From NCBI RefSeq assembly GCF_963860125.1, contig NZ_CAWLFA010000001.1, positions 186,001 through 250,000 on the forward strand: 64,000 bases of DNA. The letters run 5' to 3'. Shown piece by piece: positions 8,935 through 17,000 of the stretch (positions within the stretch are counted from its first letter, which is position 1; each line of letters begins with the position of its first letter). The stretch comes from Picosynechococcus sp. PCC 7002 (GTDB lineage: Bacteria > Cyanobacteriota > Cyanobacteriia > Cyanobacteriales > MRBY01). The position numbers were made by a program, and so were the translations under genes. The notes beneath the pieces are model-generated. The model worked only from the letters and a program-made list of their open reading frames with translations, was not told where the DNA came from and made no database searches.

Positions 8935-8968
8935 AAAAAAAAGCCGAATACCAACTATAGTATCCAGC
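8935..8968 (-). terminator. Rho-independent terminator of hliP
   Basis: The minus strand reads GCTGGATAC-TATAGTTG-GTATTCGGC, a 9-bp stem with two G-T pairs, followed by eight T. It lies 45 bases past the stop of the HLIP gene. Confidence 0.72.
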
Positions 8969-9012
8969 CCTCGGAGATTGACAATGAAAATTGAAGAGGT
9001 TAGTGCAAAGAC

Positions 9013-9150
9013 TTAGAGGAGACCGAAGAAGTGGAGTACCCCTTGACCTGTTGCTACTTCGAGAATGATCGCTGCGATGAAACCGATCATTGCCATGCGG
9101 CCGTTGAGGTTTTCAGCAGAAGCGGTGAAACCAAATTTCTTGTCGTCCAT
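9013..9150 (-). CDS. High-light-inducible protein (HLIP/SCP), 45 aa
   Basis: A single-helix relative of plant light-harvesting proteins. It sits in the thylakoid membrane, binds chlorophyll and carotenoid as a dimer, and protects chlorophyll during photosystem II assembly. The product is 45 residues, MDDKKFGFTASAEN followed by LNGRMAMIGFIAAIILE. That contains the chlorophyll-binding E-x-x-N-G-R-x-A-M-x-G motif, with pigment-ligand Glu and Asn and the paired Arg all present, then the rest of the helix and a short tail. The gene is monocistronic, with its own terminator. High-light induction is typical of the family; I could not see a complete HLR1 box upstream. Confidence 0.92.
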   Translation of the reverse strand: MDDKKFGFTASAENLNGRMAMIGFIAAIILEVATGQGVLHFFGLL

Positions 9151-9322
9151 GATGGGTACCTATGTGAAGAAAATAAAATTGCTTGCTGGTATCAGCTTAA
9201 CAAACTGTTACGTTGATCCGCCACAACTCTAGGGCCATGATTGTTTGATTTAAGTTTTGAAATTCATAAGCAAAAATTATATTTCGACCTAGATAACCGT
9301 GAAGCAGGAGAGCCAAACAGAC

Positions 9323-9354
9323 AAAAAAGTAGCCGTAGGCTTGAAGCTACGGCC
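9323..9354 (-). terminator. Rho-independent terminator of the PRC-barrel gene
   Basis: On the minus strand GCCGTAG-CTTCAAGC-CTACGGC forms a 7-bp stem followed by a T-run (plus-strand A-run at 9323-9328). It lies about 30 bases past the stop of the PRC-barrel gene. Confidence 0.66.
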
Positions 9355-9385
9355 TTTGCAGTCAAGGGACAATCATGTTTGGTGG

Positions 9386-10330
9386 TTAGTAGCCAGATTC
9401 CTCTTCGTATTCGTATTCTTTCTTTTTCTCCGGAATGTTAACCGCCGGAGGTTGGTAGGGAGTTTCGTCAAGGGTGTCGTCGTCCCAAACGTCACCGGCG
9501 ACGTCTTGGGGATAGCTAGGGGCTGGTTCTTCGTACTCATAGGCTGTGTCGTCGCCCCAGTTGCTACTTTCGTCGTAGTCGTCATAGCTCATGGCGCGGG
9601 CCTGCTGGCGTTGGGGTGGGGGTGGGGCGATCGCCTCTTCTTCCCACTCATCTTCCCAGGTGTTAATCGGTTGGCGCGTTTCCACAGGACGGGAAATCGG
9701 CTGCTGGAGGGGCACCCCAGTACCCAATTGATTTTCCGGGCGGGCAGTGGGCGCGTAGTAGATATCTTCTTGTTCTCGTTCCCAGGGAGGGCGACCAATG
9801 CCTAGGCGTTCGAGGAAACCCACACTAATTTGACTGAGGCGCTCCTCGGCCCCTTCAAAAACAATGAGTCGGTTAGGGCCGCTGCTCACGACTTCTTCAA
9901 TGGGGAGTTCGTAGGTGCTGATCACCTGTTCTGGAATTTGGGGTAAGCCAATGGAAGCGATAATGATCGAAGAGACGGTGCCGCTCTCGAGGTCAAACTG
10001 AAAATCACGCACCCGGCCTAGGGGTTCACCCGCTTCCGTAATCACTTCACTGTTGATCAGAGGACTGTAAGCTTCGACATCCACATCAGCCAGTACATCC
10101 TCATCTTCAACGAGAATGACATCTCCGGTTTTGGTGATCGCCTCTAGATACATATATTTGGGCATTCCAGAGACCGAGAAAATACTATCCCGTAGCCCTA
10201 GGGAAACGACTTCGCGACGGTCAATGTCCACTAATACATCCTTGACAACCCCTAGGCGCGTCCCTCGGTTGCGGGTAATCACCTGGGTGTTAATGAATTC
10301 GTTGCGTAGGCGGATAGAATCAATGCTCAT
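9386..10330 (-). CDS. PRC-barrel domain protein with long acidic C-terminal tail
   Basis: A 314-residue protein with two PRC-barrel domains. The first, about 5-80, has RLRNEFINTQVITRNRG and LGVVKDVLVDID. The second, about 88-170, has SPLINSEVITEAGEPLGRV and RDFQFDLESG. PRC barrels are small beta barrels used as adaptors in RNA processing and photosynthetic complexes; no catalytic site is expected. Residues from about 190 to the end are disordered and rich in Pro, Asp, Glu and Tyr (YDDYDESSNWGDDTAYEYEE), a likely interaction tail. It has its own terminator and is divergent from prfB. The function in cyanobacteria is not established to my knowledge. Confidence 0.88.
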   Translation of the reverse strand: MSIDSIRLRNEFINTQVITRNRGTRLGVVKDVLVDIDRREVVSLGLRDSIFSVSGMPKYMYLEAITKTGDVILVEDEDVLADVDVEAYSPLINSEVITEAGEPLGRVRDFQFDLESGTVSSIIIASIGLPQIPEQVISTYELPIEEVVSSGPNRLIVFEGAEERLSQISVGFLERLGIGRPPWEREQEDIYYAPTARPENQLGTGVPLQQPISRPVETRQPINTWEDEWEEEAIAPPPPQRQQARAMSYDDYDESSNWGDDTAYEYEEPAPSYPQDVAGDVWDDDTLDETPYQPPAVNIPEKKKEYEYEEESGY

Positions 10331-10691
10331 ATTGTCTAAATTAATGGCGATGCGTTAGTGGAAACAGGAAAAATCAGCTTAAAGGTAACGGGGACATGTG
10401 AAGGTTCAGGGGAAACAGCACCGGAAAGTTCCGTACAATAGCAAAAGCAAAATGTTGAGAGAATTGATCTCGACTGTGCACCGTAGCCTAGTGGCAATTA
10501 TTCAGCAGACTCTATCATTTCGGGGTATTCTTGACAACTTTTCCATTGCGTGGGTGGTTTTATTTTAGCGAATCGCGCCGGAAATTTGAGATGATCATTT
10601 TTTTCCAGCAAGGGATTTCGTTATAATTATCTGCCGATATTGCCGGCTGTCTCTGTACTTTTTGCGTATTTGCCACAACTTCCAAAGATCT
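10331..10691. other. Divergent intergenic region between the PRC-barrel gene and prfB
   Basis: 361 bases that must hold both promoters. Apart from the TATAAT listed separately I see a TTGACA at about 10532, without a well-placed -10. There is no ORF, RNA gene or strong hairpin. Confidence 0.6.
10622..10627 (+). promoter_or_regulatory. Candidate -10 element for prfB
   Basis: A perfect TATAAT about 65 bases before the prfB start codon, preceded by T-rich DNA where a weak -35 would fall. Single-motif evidence only. Confidence 0.35.
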
Positions 10692-11808
10692 ATGGTGGAA
10701 TTAACCGATTTAAAGCGTTTCCTCGAAACTGTCCAAGCGCACCTGGGGAAAACCCAGGACTATCTTTGACCTAAAAACCTTAGATGCGAAGATTTTTGAC
10801 CTCGAACAACAGGCGGCCCAGCCAGAATTTTGGGAGGATCAACAAGGGGCCCAGGACATTCTCCAGGAGCTAACGGAGCTAAAGGGCACCGTGGCTCAGT
10901 ATCAACAGTGGCAGGGTCAGTTTGAAGATGCGGCGGCGATCGCCGAATTATTGACCGAAGCAGAAGACCCGGCTCTCCTCACGGAAGCGATGGAAAACCT
11001 TGATGATCTCCAGAAGGAACTAAACCGCTGGGAACTGCAACAGATGCTCTCCGGGGAATATGACAACCTCGGTGCGGTGCTGACGATTAATGCCGGGGCT
11101 GGGGGCACCGATGCCCAGGACTGGGCGGAGATGCTGTTGCGAATGTACACCCGCTGGAGTGAAAAACAAGGCTATAAGGTACGGCTGGCAGAAATTTCCG
11201 AAGGGGACGAAGCGGGCTTAAAATCGGCCACCCTCGAAGTGACCGGGCGTTACGCCTTTGGTTATCTCAAGCATGAAAAAGGCACCCATCGTTTGGTGCG
11301 AATCTCGCCCTTTAATGCCAATGGCAAACGCCAAACCAGTTTTGCTGGGGTGGAAGTGATGCCCATTTTGGGAGACAATGCCGTTAAAGTCGATATTCCC
11401 GAAAAAGATTTAGAGATCACCACCTCCCGTGCAGGCGGTAAGGGGGGACAAAACGTCAATAAAGTCGAAACGGCGGTACGGATTGTCCATTTACCTACGG
11501 GGGTGGCTGTGCGCTGTACCCAAGAGCGATCGCAGTTACAAAACAAAGAAAAAGCCCTGGCGATCCTCAAGGCAAAATTATTAATCATTGCCCAGGAACA
11601 ACGGGCCCAGGAAATCGCTGAAATTCGGGGAGATATGGTGGAGGCCGCCTGGGGAAATCAGATCCGGAACTATGTTTTTCACCCTTATCAAATGGTCAAG
11701 GATCTGCGCACCAACCACGAAACGACCGATGTGGATGGGGTCATGGATGGCGACCTCGATGCTTTTATTGAAGCTTCCCTGCGCCAGGACACCTGGGTGG
11801 GAGACTAG
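10692..11808 (+). CDS. prfB: Peptide chain release factor 2, expressed through programmed +1 frameshift
   Basis: Reads UGA and UAA stop codons and releases the finished peptide at the ribosome. The gene is in two frames. Codons 1-25 run from the ATG at 10692 to CTT at 10764-10766, then an in-frame TGA at 10767-10769. Shifting by +1 (GAC at 10768-10770) gives 346 more residues, 371 in total, close to the usual 365. The stop-recognition tripeptide SPF is near 205-207, and the catalytic motif GGQ (GGKGGQNVNKVETA) is near 251-253. High RF2 terminates at the TGA and so reduces its own synthesis. Confidence 0.95.
10755..10770 (+). promoter_or_regulatory. prfB programmed frameshift site
   Basis: TAT CTT TGA C, the conserved RF2 slip site where tRNA-Leu on CTT slips to TTT. 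A Shine-Dalgarno-like CAGGAC sits just upstream, the spacing at which E. coli has AGGGGG. The purine stretch is weaker than in E. coli. Confidence 0.9.
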
Positions 11809-11857
11809 CACCGGGGAATGGGGAACGGTGAGCTAAAATGCAAGGTGGCAAAATTTC

Positions 11858-13324
11858 GTGGCTTCTTCAGTTTTGGATATTTTTCGCCTCAAACGCTTCG
11901 ATCAAGTCGTCCTCGCTGCCCTTTTTAGCCTTACGTTAGCGGTGGCACTGCTGTGGGGATTTGGCGATCGCACCCTCACCCAAGTGCAGGCTTTCAGTTG
12001 GGAGGGGCAACAAATTGGGGTAGCAGACCAAAAATTTCAACTGTCCTTTAACCAGGCCCTCGATCCAGCCATCGTCACGGAAAATTTCACCATTGAACCA
12101 CCCCTGGCAGGCCGTTGGAGTTGGGTCGGCAAAACATTTTTCTATAGCCTTGATGAACGCCCCATCTACGGCCAGGATTATCAATTCAAACTAGCTGCTC
12201 CTACCCCAGAAGCGGCAGAGAAGCCCAATATCGTGCCTTTCTTGAGTCGGGTAAAAAGTCGAGACCGGGCCTTTGCTTACATTGGCACCGACGGCACTGA
12301 CCGGGGCCGCTTGATTTTGTATAACCTGACTCGCCAGGAAAAAAGTGTCCTCACCCCAGCCGACCTCATCGTTCTCAATTTGGATGTGTATCCTGAAGGC
12401 GATCGCCTATTATTTTCTGCCATTCCCCGGGGATCGGCCCAGGCTGAGATTGGCGACCAACAACTCTATACCGTGAGCACAGGCTTAAATTTCCAAGGCT
12501 CTACCGACAGCCCCCCACCTGCCGGGCGCATTCAGTCTGTCTTAACAGCCAAAGACTATCGCAATGGGGCCTTTCAACTTGCGGACAATGGAGAACGGAT
12601 CATTATTCAGCGCACAAATCGAGAGAATCCCCGCGATCGCAGTTTGTGGGTCATCGAAGGCCAAGCCGAGCCCCGCGCCCTAGGGATTCCCGCCGATGAC
12701 TTCCTCCTCGCCCCCAATGCCGAAGTTGTTGCCATTTCCCAACAAAATAAACTCTCCCTCGTGCCCCTGAACCGCAACGGTGGTGCCATCCAAGCCAAGG
12801 AAGAATTTACGAAGCTCCTCGCCTTTTCCCCCGACCAAACCCAACAAATCGCCCTCCAGCAGGCCAATGGCGTTTACTCTCTCCACCGCATCGACGCCCA
12901 GGGAGAAGCCACAGAAATTTTACGCACCCTCACGCCGATTATTGATTGTCGCTTTGAACCCCGCGCGGCGGAACTTTTGTATTGCCTCAAGCTGGATCGA
13001 AATGAAACCTCAGGCCAAGTGGTTGAGGAACCTTTTCTCAGTGCCTTGAATCTCAAAACAGGGGAAGAAACCGCCCTCCTCGCTTTACCGAATTACCGGG
13101 ATGTGGGCCTGAGCATTGCTGCCGATGGGGTTGCCCTCCTCTTCGATCAGGTGGTCACGACTCCACCAACGCCCACCAGCGATCTGTTTACTTCCACGGG
13201 CCTGGCGGTGGAAGGGGGCCGACTCTGGCTATTGGCGCTCCCGGAGTTGGAGACAGATACAGAAATTCAGCCTGTTCCACCGGAATCTCTGCTGCCGGGC
13301 TATCAACCCCAGTGGATTCCTTAA
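11858..13324 (+). CDS. Membrane-anchored Ig-like/beta-propeller protein, paralogue 1
   Basis: A 488-residue protein. An N-terminal anchor helix (about 16-34, VVLAALFSLTLAVALLWGF) is followed by a bacterial Ig-like domain of the SbsA/Big_5 type (about 45-125, with FNQALDPAIVTENFTIEPPL). The rest, about 130-488, is strand-rich with blade-like repeats such as FAYIGTDG, RGRLILYNL and FSPDQTQQIAL, suggesting a beta-propeller. It is therefore probably exposed outside the cytoplasmic membrane; no enzyme motif is seen. The start is taken as the GTG at 11858, preceded by AAGGTGG, because the ATG at 11838 is out of frame. The next gene, 57 bases on, is a paralogue. Confidence 0.75.
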   Translation: MASSVLDIFRLKRFDQVVLAALFSLTLAVALLWGFGDRTLTQVQAFSWEGQQIGVADQKFQLSFNQALDPAIVTENFTIEPPLAGRWSWVGKTFFYSLDERPIYGQDYQFKLAAPTPEAAEKPNIVPFLSRVKSRDRAFAYIGTDGTDRGRLILYNLTRQEKSVLTPADLIVLNLDVYPEGDRLLFSAIPRGSAQAEIGDQQLYTVSTGLNFQGSTDSPPPAGRIQSVLTAKDYRNGAFQLADNGERIIIQRTNRENPRDRSLWVIEGQAEPRALGIPADDFLLAPNAEVVAISQQNKLSLVPLNRNGGAIQAKEEFTKLLAFSPDQTQQIALQQANGVYSLHRIDAQGEATEILRTLTPIIDCRFEPRAAELLYCLKLDRNETSGQVVEEPFLSALNLKTGEETALLALPNYRDVGLSIAADGVALLFDQVVTTPPTPTSDLFTSTGLAVEGGRLWLLALPELETDTEIQPVPPESLLPGYQPQWIP

Positions 13325-13381
13325 CGATTTTTTTGCTGCACTTTCCTTTTTTAATGGGAGCAATTAGCCCCCGTAGATCCT

Positions 13382-14866
13382 ATGACCGTTTTGAAAACCA
13401 TGACCCGCATTGATCGTCTTGCCCTCCTGTTGATTGTGATCTTTAGCCTGATGATCGGCATCGGTGTCGGCGGTGAGCAACTGTGTGGCGTGGATTGTCC
13501 GATTAATACCGGGCCGAGGGTGCGGGAATTTTCTTGGCAGGAACAACGCATTGGTGGTGATGATACGGCCTTTATTTTGACCTTCGACCGACCGATGGAT
13601 GCGGTGGGGGTCGAGGACAATTTAGTTATTGATCCACCGCTCCCTGGCAAGACCAGTTGGGCGGGTAAACGCTTGGCCTATACGCTGTTGGCACCGGCTC
13701 CCTATGGCCAGGATTATCAATTAACCTTACGGGGGGCGCGGGAAAAATTTGCGGCTTCGGGAAATCTAGGCAAGACGATGCAGCCATTTTCCAGTAGTTT
13801 TCGCACCCGCGATCGCGCCCTGGCCTATGTGGGCACCGATGAGACACAGCAGGAAAAGGGACGGTTAATTTTATACAACTGGACAAAGGACGAGAAACGC
13901 ATTTTAACGCCGCCGAATTTGGTGGTGCTGGACTTTCAGGTGTATCCGGAAGGGAAAGCAATTTTGTTTAGTGCGGTGGATCGGACGCGCCCAGCAGAAG
14001 GGATTCAGGATAGTCAACTTTATCGGGTAAGCACAGGCCTTGGAGAAGATGATGCGTCTGCGGATTTGGAACTGGTTTTAGATAATCGCACCTACCAAAA
14101 TTTGCAATTTCAACTCGCAGCGGATGGGGAGGCGATCGCCGTGCAACGGGTCAAGCGGGATGATCCGGCGGACTTTGGGCTGTGGCTCGTGATGCCTGGG
14201 GAAGAACCGCAACCGTTGGGCTTGTCGGGGGGAGATTTTGCGATCGCCCCGGATGGGAAAACCATTGCTCTACCCCAGGGGAAAGGGATTGGTATTTTTT
14301 CCCTAGAAGATATCCAAGAAGAACCCCTCGACTTTTTGCCCCGTTTTGGTCAGGTGGTCACCTTTTCGCCCGATGGAACAACGGCGGTATTGGTGGATTT
14401 CAACAGTGATAATCCGGAGTTACGCTATCGGCGATCGCTTTATTTGGTCAATAGCCGCAACCAGGAGCAAAAATTACTGGATACGGACGGCTCGGTGCTA
14501 GATTGCGACTTTAACCCCACAGAAACCCAGCTTTATTGTTTACTGACAGAATTAATCCCTGGGGACGAATACCGGGAGCAACCCTATTTTGCCCAGATTG
14601 ATCTCGAAACCCAGACAGTCTATCGCCTCGCCCAGTTGACCCAATACCAAGATATTGCCCTCAGCATGGCCCCCGATGGTCTGGGGTTGCTGTTTAGCCA
14701 GGTGGTGACGGACATTACCGACGTGGAAGAGCCTTTTTTCCGGACGGCATCCGGGGAGGCGATCGCCGGGGGGCAACTTTGGCTTATTGTTCCTGGTGAA
14801 ACGCCTGACCAAACTCAGTTGGAGGCGCTACCCTTTGCGGGAGTCTATCCCCGTTGGCTGCCCTAG
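13382..14866 (+). CDS. Membrane-anchored Ig-like/beta-propeller protein, paralogue 2
   Basis: 494 residues with the same order of parts as its upstream neighbour: anchor helix (about 10-28), Big_5-type Ig domain (FDRPMDAVGVEDNLVIDPPL), then a propeller-like remainder. Shared stretches include YGQDYQL, RDRALAYVGTD versus RDRAFAYIGTD, VLDFQVYPEG versus VLNLDVYPEG, and nearly identical C-terminal layouts. The pair clearly arose by duplication and then diverged substantially. It ends 9 bases before the convergent PhoH gene. No function is recognised; a structural or sensory envelope role is only a guess. Confidence 0.76.
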   Translation: MTVLKTMTRIDRLALLLIVIFSLMIGIGVGGEQLCGVDCPINTGPRVREFSWQEQRIGGDDTAFILTFDRPMDAVGVEDNLVIDPPLPGKTSWAGKRLAYTLLAPAPYGQDYQLTLRGAREKFAASGNLGKTMQPFSSSFRTRDRALAYVGTDETQQEKGRLILYNWTKDEKRILTPPNLVVLDFQVYPEGKAILFSAVDRTRPAEGIQDSQLYRVSTGLGEDDASADLELVLDNRTYQNLQFQLAADGEAIAVQRVKRDDPADFGLWLVMPGEEPQPLGLSGGDFAIAPDGKTIALPQGKGIGIFSLEDIQEEPLDFLPRFGQVVTFSPDGTTAVLVDFNSDNPELRYRRSLYLVNSRNQEQKLLDTDGSVLDCDFNPTETQLYCLLTELIPGDEYREQPYFAQIDLETQTVYRLAQLTQYQDIALSMAPDGLGLLFSQVVTDITDVEEPFFRTASGEAIAGGQLWLIVPGETPDQTQLEALPFAGVYPRWLP

Positions 14867-14875
14867 AGTTCGTCG

Positions 14876-16201
14876 CTAAAGCAGGATTGAGGCCCGTTCT
14901 GCCAATGGCGATCGTTCACCTTTGAGGAGGGTAATGTGACCGGCGATCGCCTCCTGTTTAAATTTTTCCACCACATAGGTCAGCCCATTACTGGACGCAT
15001 CCACATAGGGATTATCAATCTGCTCCACATCCCCGGTGAGGATAATCTTGGTGCCTTCCCCCGCCCTGGTCAAAATGGTTTTTACCTCGTGGGGCGTTAA
15101 ATTTTGCGCCTCATCAACGATCAAAATTTGTCGGGGAATCGTGCGGCCCCGGATGTAGGTCAAGGGTTCGATTTGCAACAAGCCTAATTCCATCAGTTCC
15201 TCGTAGCCGTGCCGCCAGTGGCGCGGTTTATCTTTCAGGTCTTGGGTATTGAAAATCAGATCTAAATTGTCGTAAAGGGGCTGCATCCAGGGGGTGAGTT
15301 TCTCTTTTATTTCCCCCGGCAGATAGCCCAAATCTTTGCCCATGGGCACAATGGGCCGTGAAATGAGCAGTTGATTATAAAGGCGTTCCCCGGCCACTTT
15401 CGCCACCCCAGCAGCGAGGGCCAAGAGAGTTTTACCTGTGCCCGCTTTCCCGACCAACGTCACCAGTTGAATCTCATCCTGTAGCAATAATTCCAGGGCA
15501 AATTTTTGTTCACGGTTGCGCGCTTGGATATTGGAAACCGGGGCTTTCGTTGCTTTATGGAGGGGCACCACCTGATGCTCGTCGCCGCGACAAATCCCCA
15601 GGGCAGTGTGGGTTGGCTTTAGGCGATCAACGAGGGTTACCGCCTGATTGGGAAAAAAGCTTTCGGGTAGGGTAATGGTTCCGTCTTGGTAAAATTTGGC
15701 GATCGCCTCTGCATCCACAAAAACTTCCGCCGTCCCCCCATAAAACTCATCGAGGTTGACCTTGCCCGTTTCATAATCTTCGGTGGTCAGACCTAAAACT
15801 CCGGCTTTAATGCGTAGGTTCGTGTCCTTACTGACGAGGACGACCGGACATTGACAATTATTTTGTTCCGTTAGGGCCACCGCCAAAATTTCATTATCGC
15901 CAGAATCCCCTGCCAATTCCGTCGGCAAAGTTTCGAGAATTTCTGGTTTACAGAGGGCGACCCGCAGCAAGCCTCCCTGATCGAGGGTGATTCCCTGCAC
16001 CAAAGATCCCCCATGGCTGAGGGCATCAAGGGTACGGGAAACTTGTCGGGCATTGCGACCGATGGAATCGACTTGTTTCTTGAAACGGTCTAATTCTTCA
16101 ATAATCGTGATCGGCAAGACCACTTCGTTATCCGCAAAGGACAGCATCGCCTTGGGATCATGGAGCAGGACATTCGTATCCAGGACAAAGACTTTTTTCA
16201 T
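14876..16201 (-). CDS. PIN-domain PhoH family ATPase
   Basis: A 441-residue protein joining a PIN ribonuclease domain (about 1-130) to a PhoH ATPase (about 230-441). The PIN domain shows FVLDTNVLLHDP and later GDNEILAVA with acidic metal ligands. PhoH shows Walker A GKAGTGKT, Walker B RQILIVDEAQN and the sensor segment ILTGDVEQID. PIN-PhoH proteins (YlaK type) act on RNA as helicase-nucleases. The start is the ATG at 16199-16201, just before the PIN domain; the upstream ATG would add seven residues. It is convergent with the propeller protein and behind the Uma2 gene on the same strand. Confidence 0.92.
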   Translation of the reverse strand: MKKVFVLDTNVLLHDPKAMLSFADNEVVLPITIIEELDRFKKQVDSIGRNARQVSRTLDALSHGGSLVQGITLDQGGLLRVALCKPEILETLPTELAGDSGDNEILAVALTEQNNCQCPVVLVSKDTNLRIKAGVLGLTTEDYETGKVNLDEFYGGTAEVFVDAEAIAKFYQDGTITLPESFFPNQAVTLVDRLKPTHTALGICRGDEHQVVPLHKATKAPVSNIQARNREQKFALELLLQDEIQLVTLVGKAGTGKTLLALAAGVAKVAGERLYNQLLISRPIVPMGKDLGYLPGEIKEKLTPWMQPLYDNLDLIFNTQDLKDKPRHWRHGYEELMELGLLQIEPLTYIRGRTIPRQILIVDEAQNLTPHEVKTILTRAGEGTKIILTGDVEQIDNPYVDASSNGLTYVVEKFKQEAIAGHITLLKGERSPLAERASILL

Positions 16202-16329
16202 AGAGATCTGCCAGGGGATCAATAGCTCATAGTTCTATCGTCCTTTGTTTGATCCCGTCAGTGTTACCTTTGCAATAAAAATTCTTTTAGGGAGAACTGA
16301 GCTTATGGGTTAATAAAGTATTTAGGCAA

Positions 16330-16908
16330 TTAATTCTCAACAAAGTTAACCCGTTTATATAATTCTGAAAGTTTAATTTCTAGCGCAGCAAACTTGAATT
16401 TGATAACAGCATTTTCCCCCATTAATTCAGTTAATAACCATTGGCGATCGCCTACCTTTTGATAAAGCTCTACCCGTGGGTAAGTCTGATCGATTAACAA
16501 ATACTCTTGTAACTGGGGAATCGTGCGATAAAGGGCAAATTTTTGATTTTTATCAAATCCTTCGGTGGAGTTAGAAAGTACCTCAGCGATCATAGAGGGG
16601 TTGGTCACCGCCATTTGGCTCTCGTCTAGAAAAACTGGTGCGCCTTCAATCATCATCACATCAGGATAAAGATAACTAGCCACATCTGGTAACCAAAGAC
16701 GCATATCACTGACGAAGATTTCGTATTGGCGATCGCTGATTTCAAACGGCAATAAGCGACTTAGATTTAAAGTCAAACGATTGTGATTTGCGGAAGCCCC
16801 TGCCATGGGAATAATTTTTCCTTGAATAAATTCATGTCTTAAGGCTGATCTCGCTTCCTGTTCGAGATAATCTTCTACCGTAAAAAGTTGAGGGACTGTA
16901 GAAATCAT
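16330..16908 (-). CDS. Uma2 family (DUF820) PD-(D/E)XK-fold protein
   Basis: 192 residues with the typical Uma2 opening FTVEDYLEQE, then HEFIQGKIIPMAGAS. The acidic core positions follow around YLYPDVMMIEG, and FALYRTIPQLQEYLLID carries the late active-site region. These proteins have a restriction-nuclease fold and are abundant in cyanobacteria, often in many paralogues; their biological role is unclear. The protein is full length with no sign of damage. It is a separate transcription unit upstream of the PhoH gene. Confidence 0.9.
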   Translation of the reverse strand: MISTVPQLFTVEDYLEQEARSALRHEFIQGKIIPMAGASANHNRLTLNLSRLLPFEISDRQYEIFVSDMRLWLPDVASYLYPDVMMIEGAPVFLDESQMAVTNPSMIAEVLSNSTEGFDKNQKFALYRTIPQLQEYLLIDQTYPRVELYQKVGDRQWLLTELMGENAVIKFKFAALEIKLSELYKRVNFVEN

Positions 16909-17000
16909 TATCGATCTCCGATTTCATTGAGCCGATAGACAGTTAACGTTGCTTTGAAGCCAATATTAAGAGTCTTTTTCTATTTTTAACAAGATGGTCT

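Noticed and set aside
9160..9210. HLR1 high-light box upstream of hliP
   Set aside because: Only one loose half site (GTTACG) is present; the second repeat is missing.
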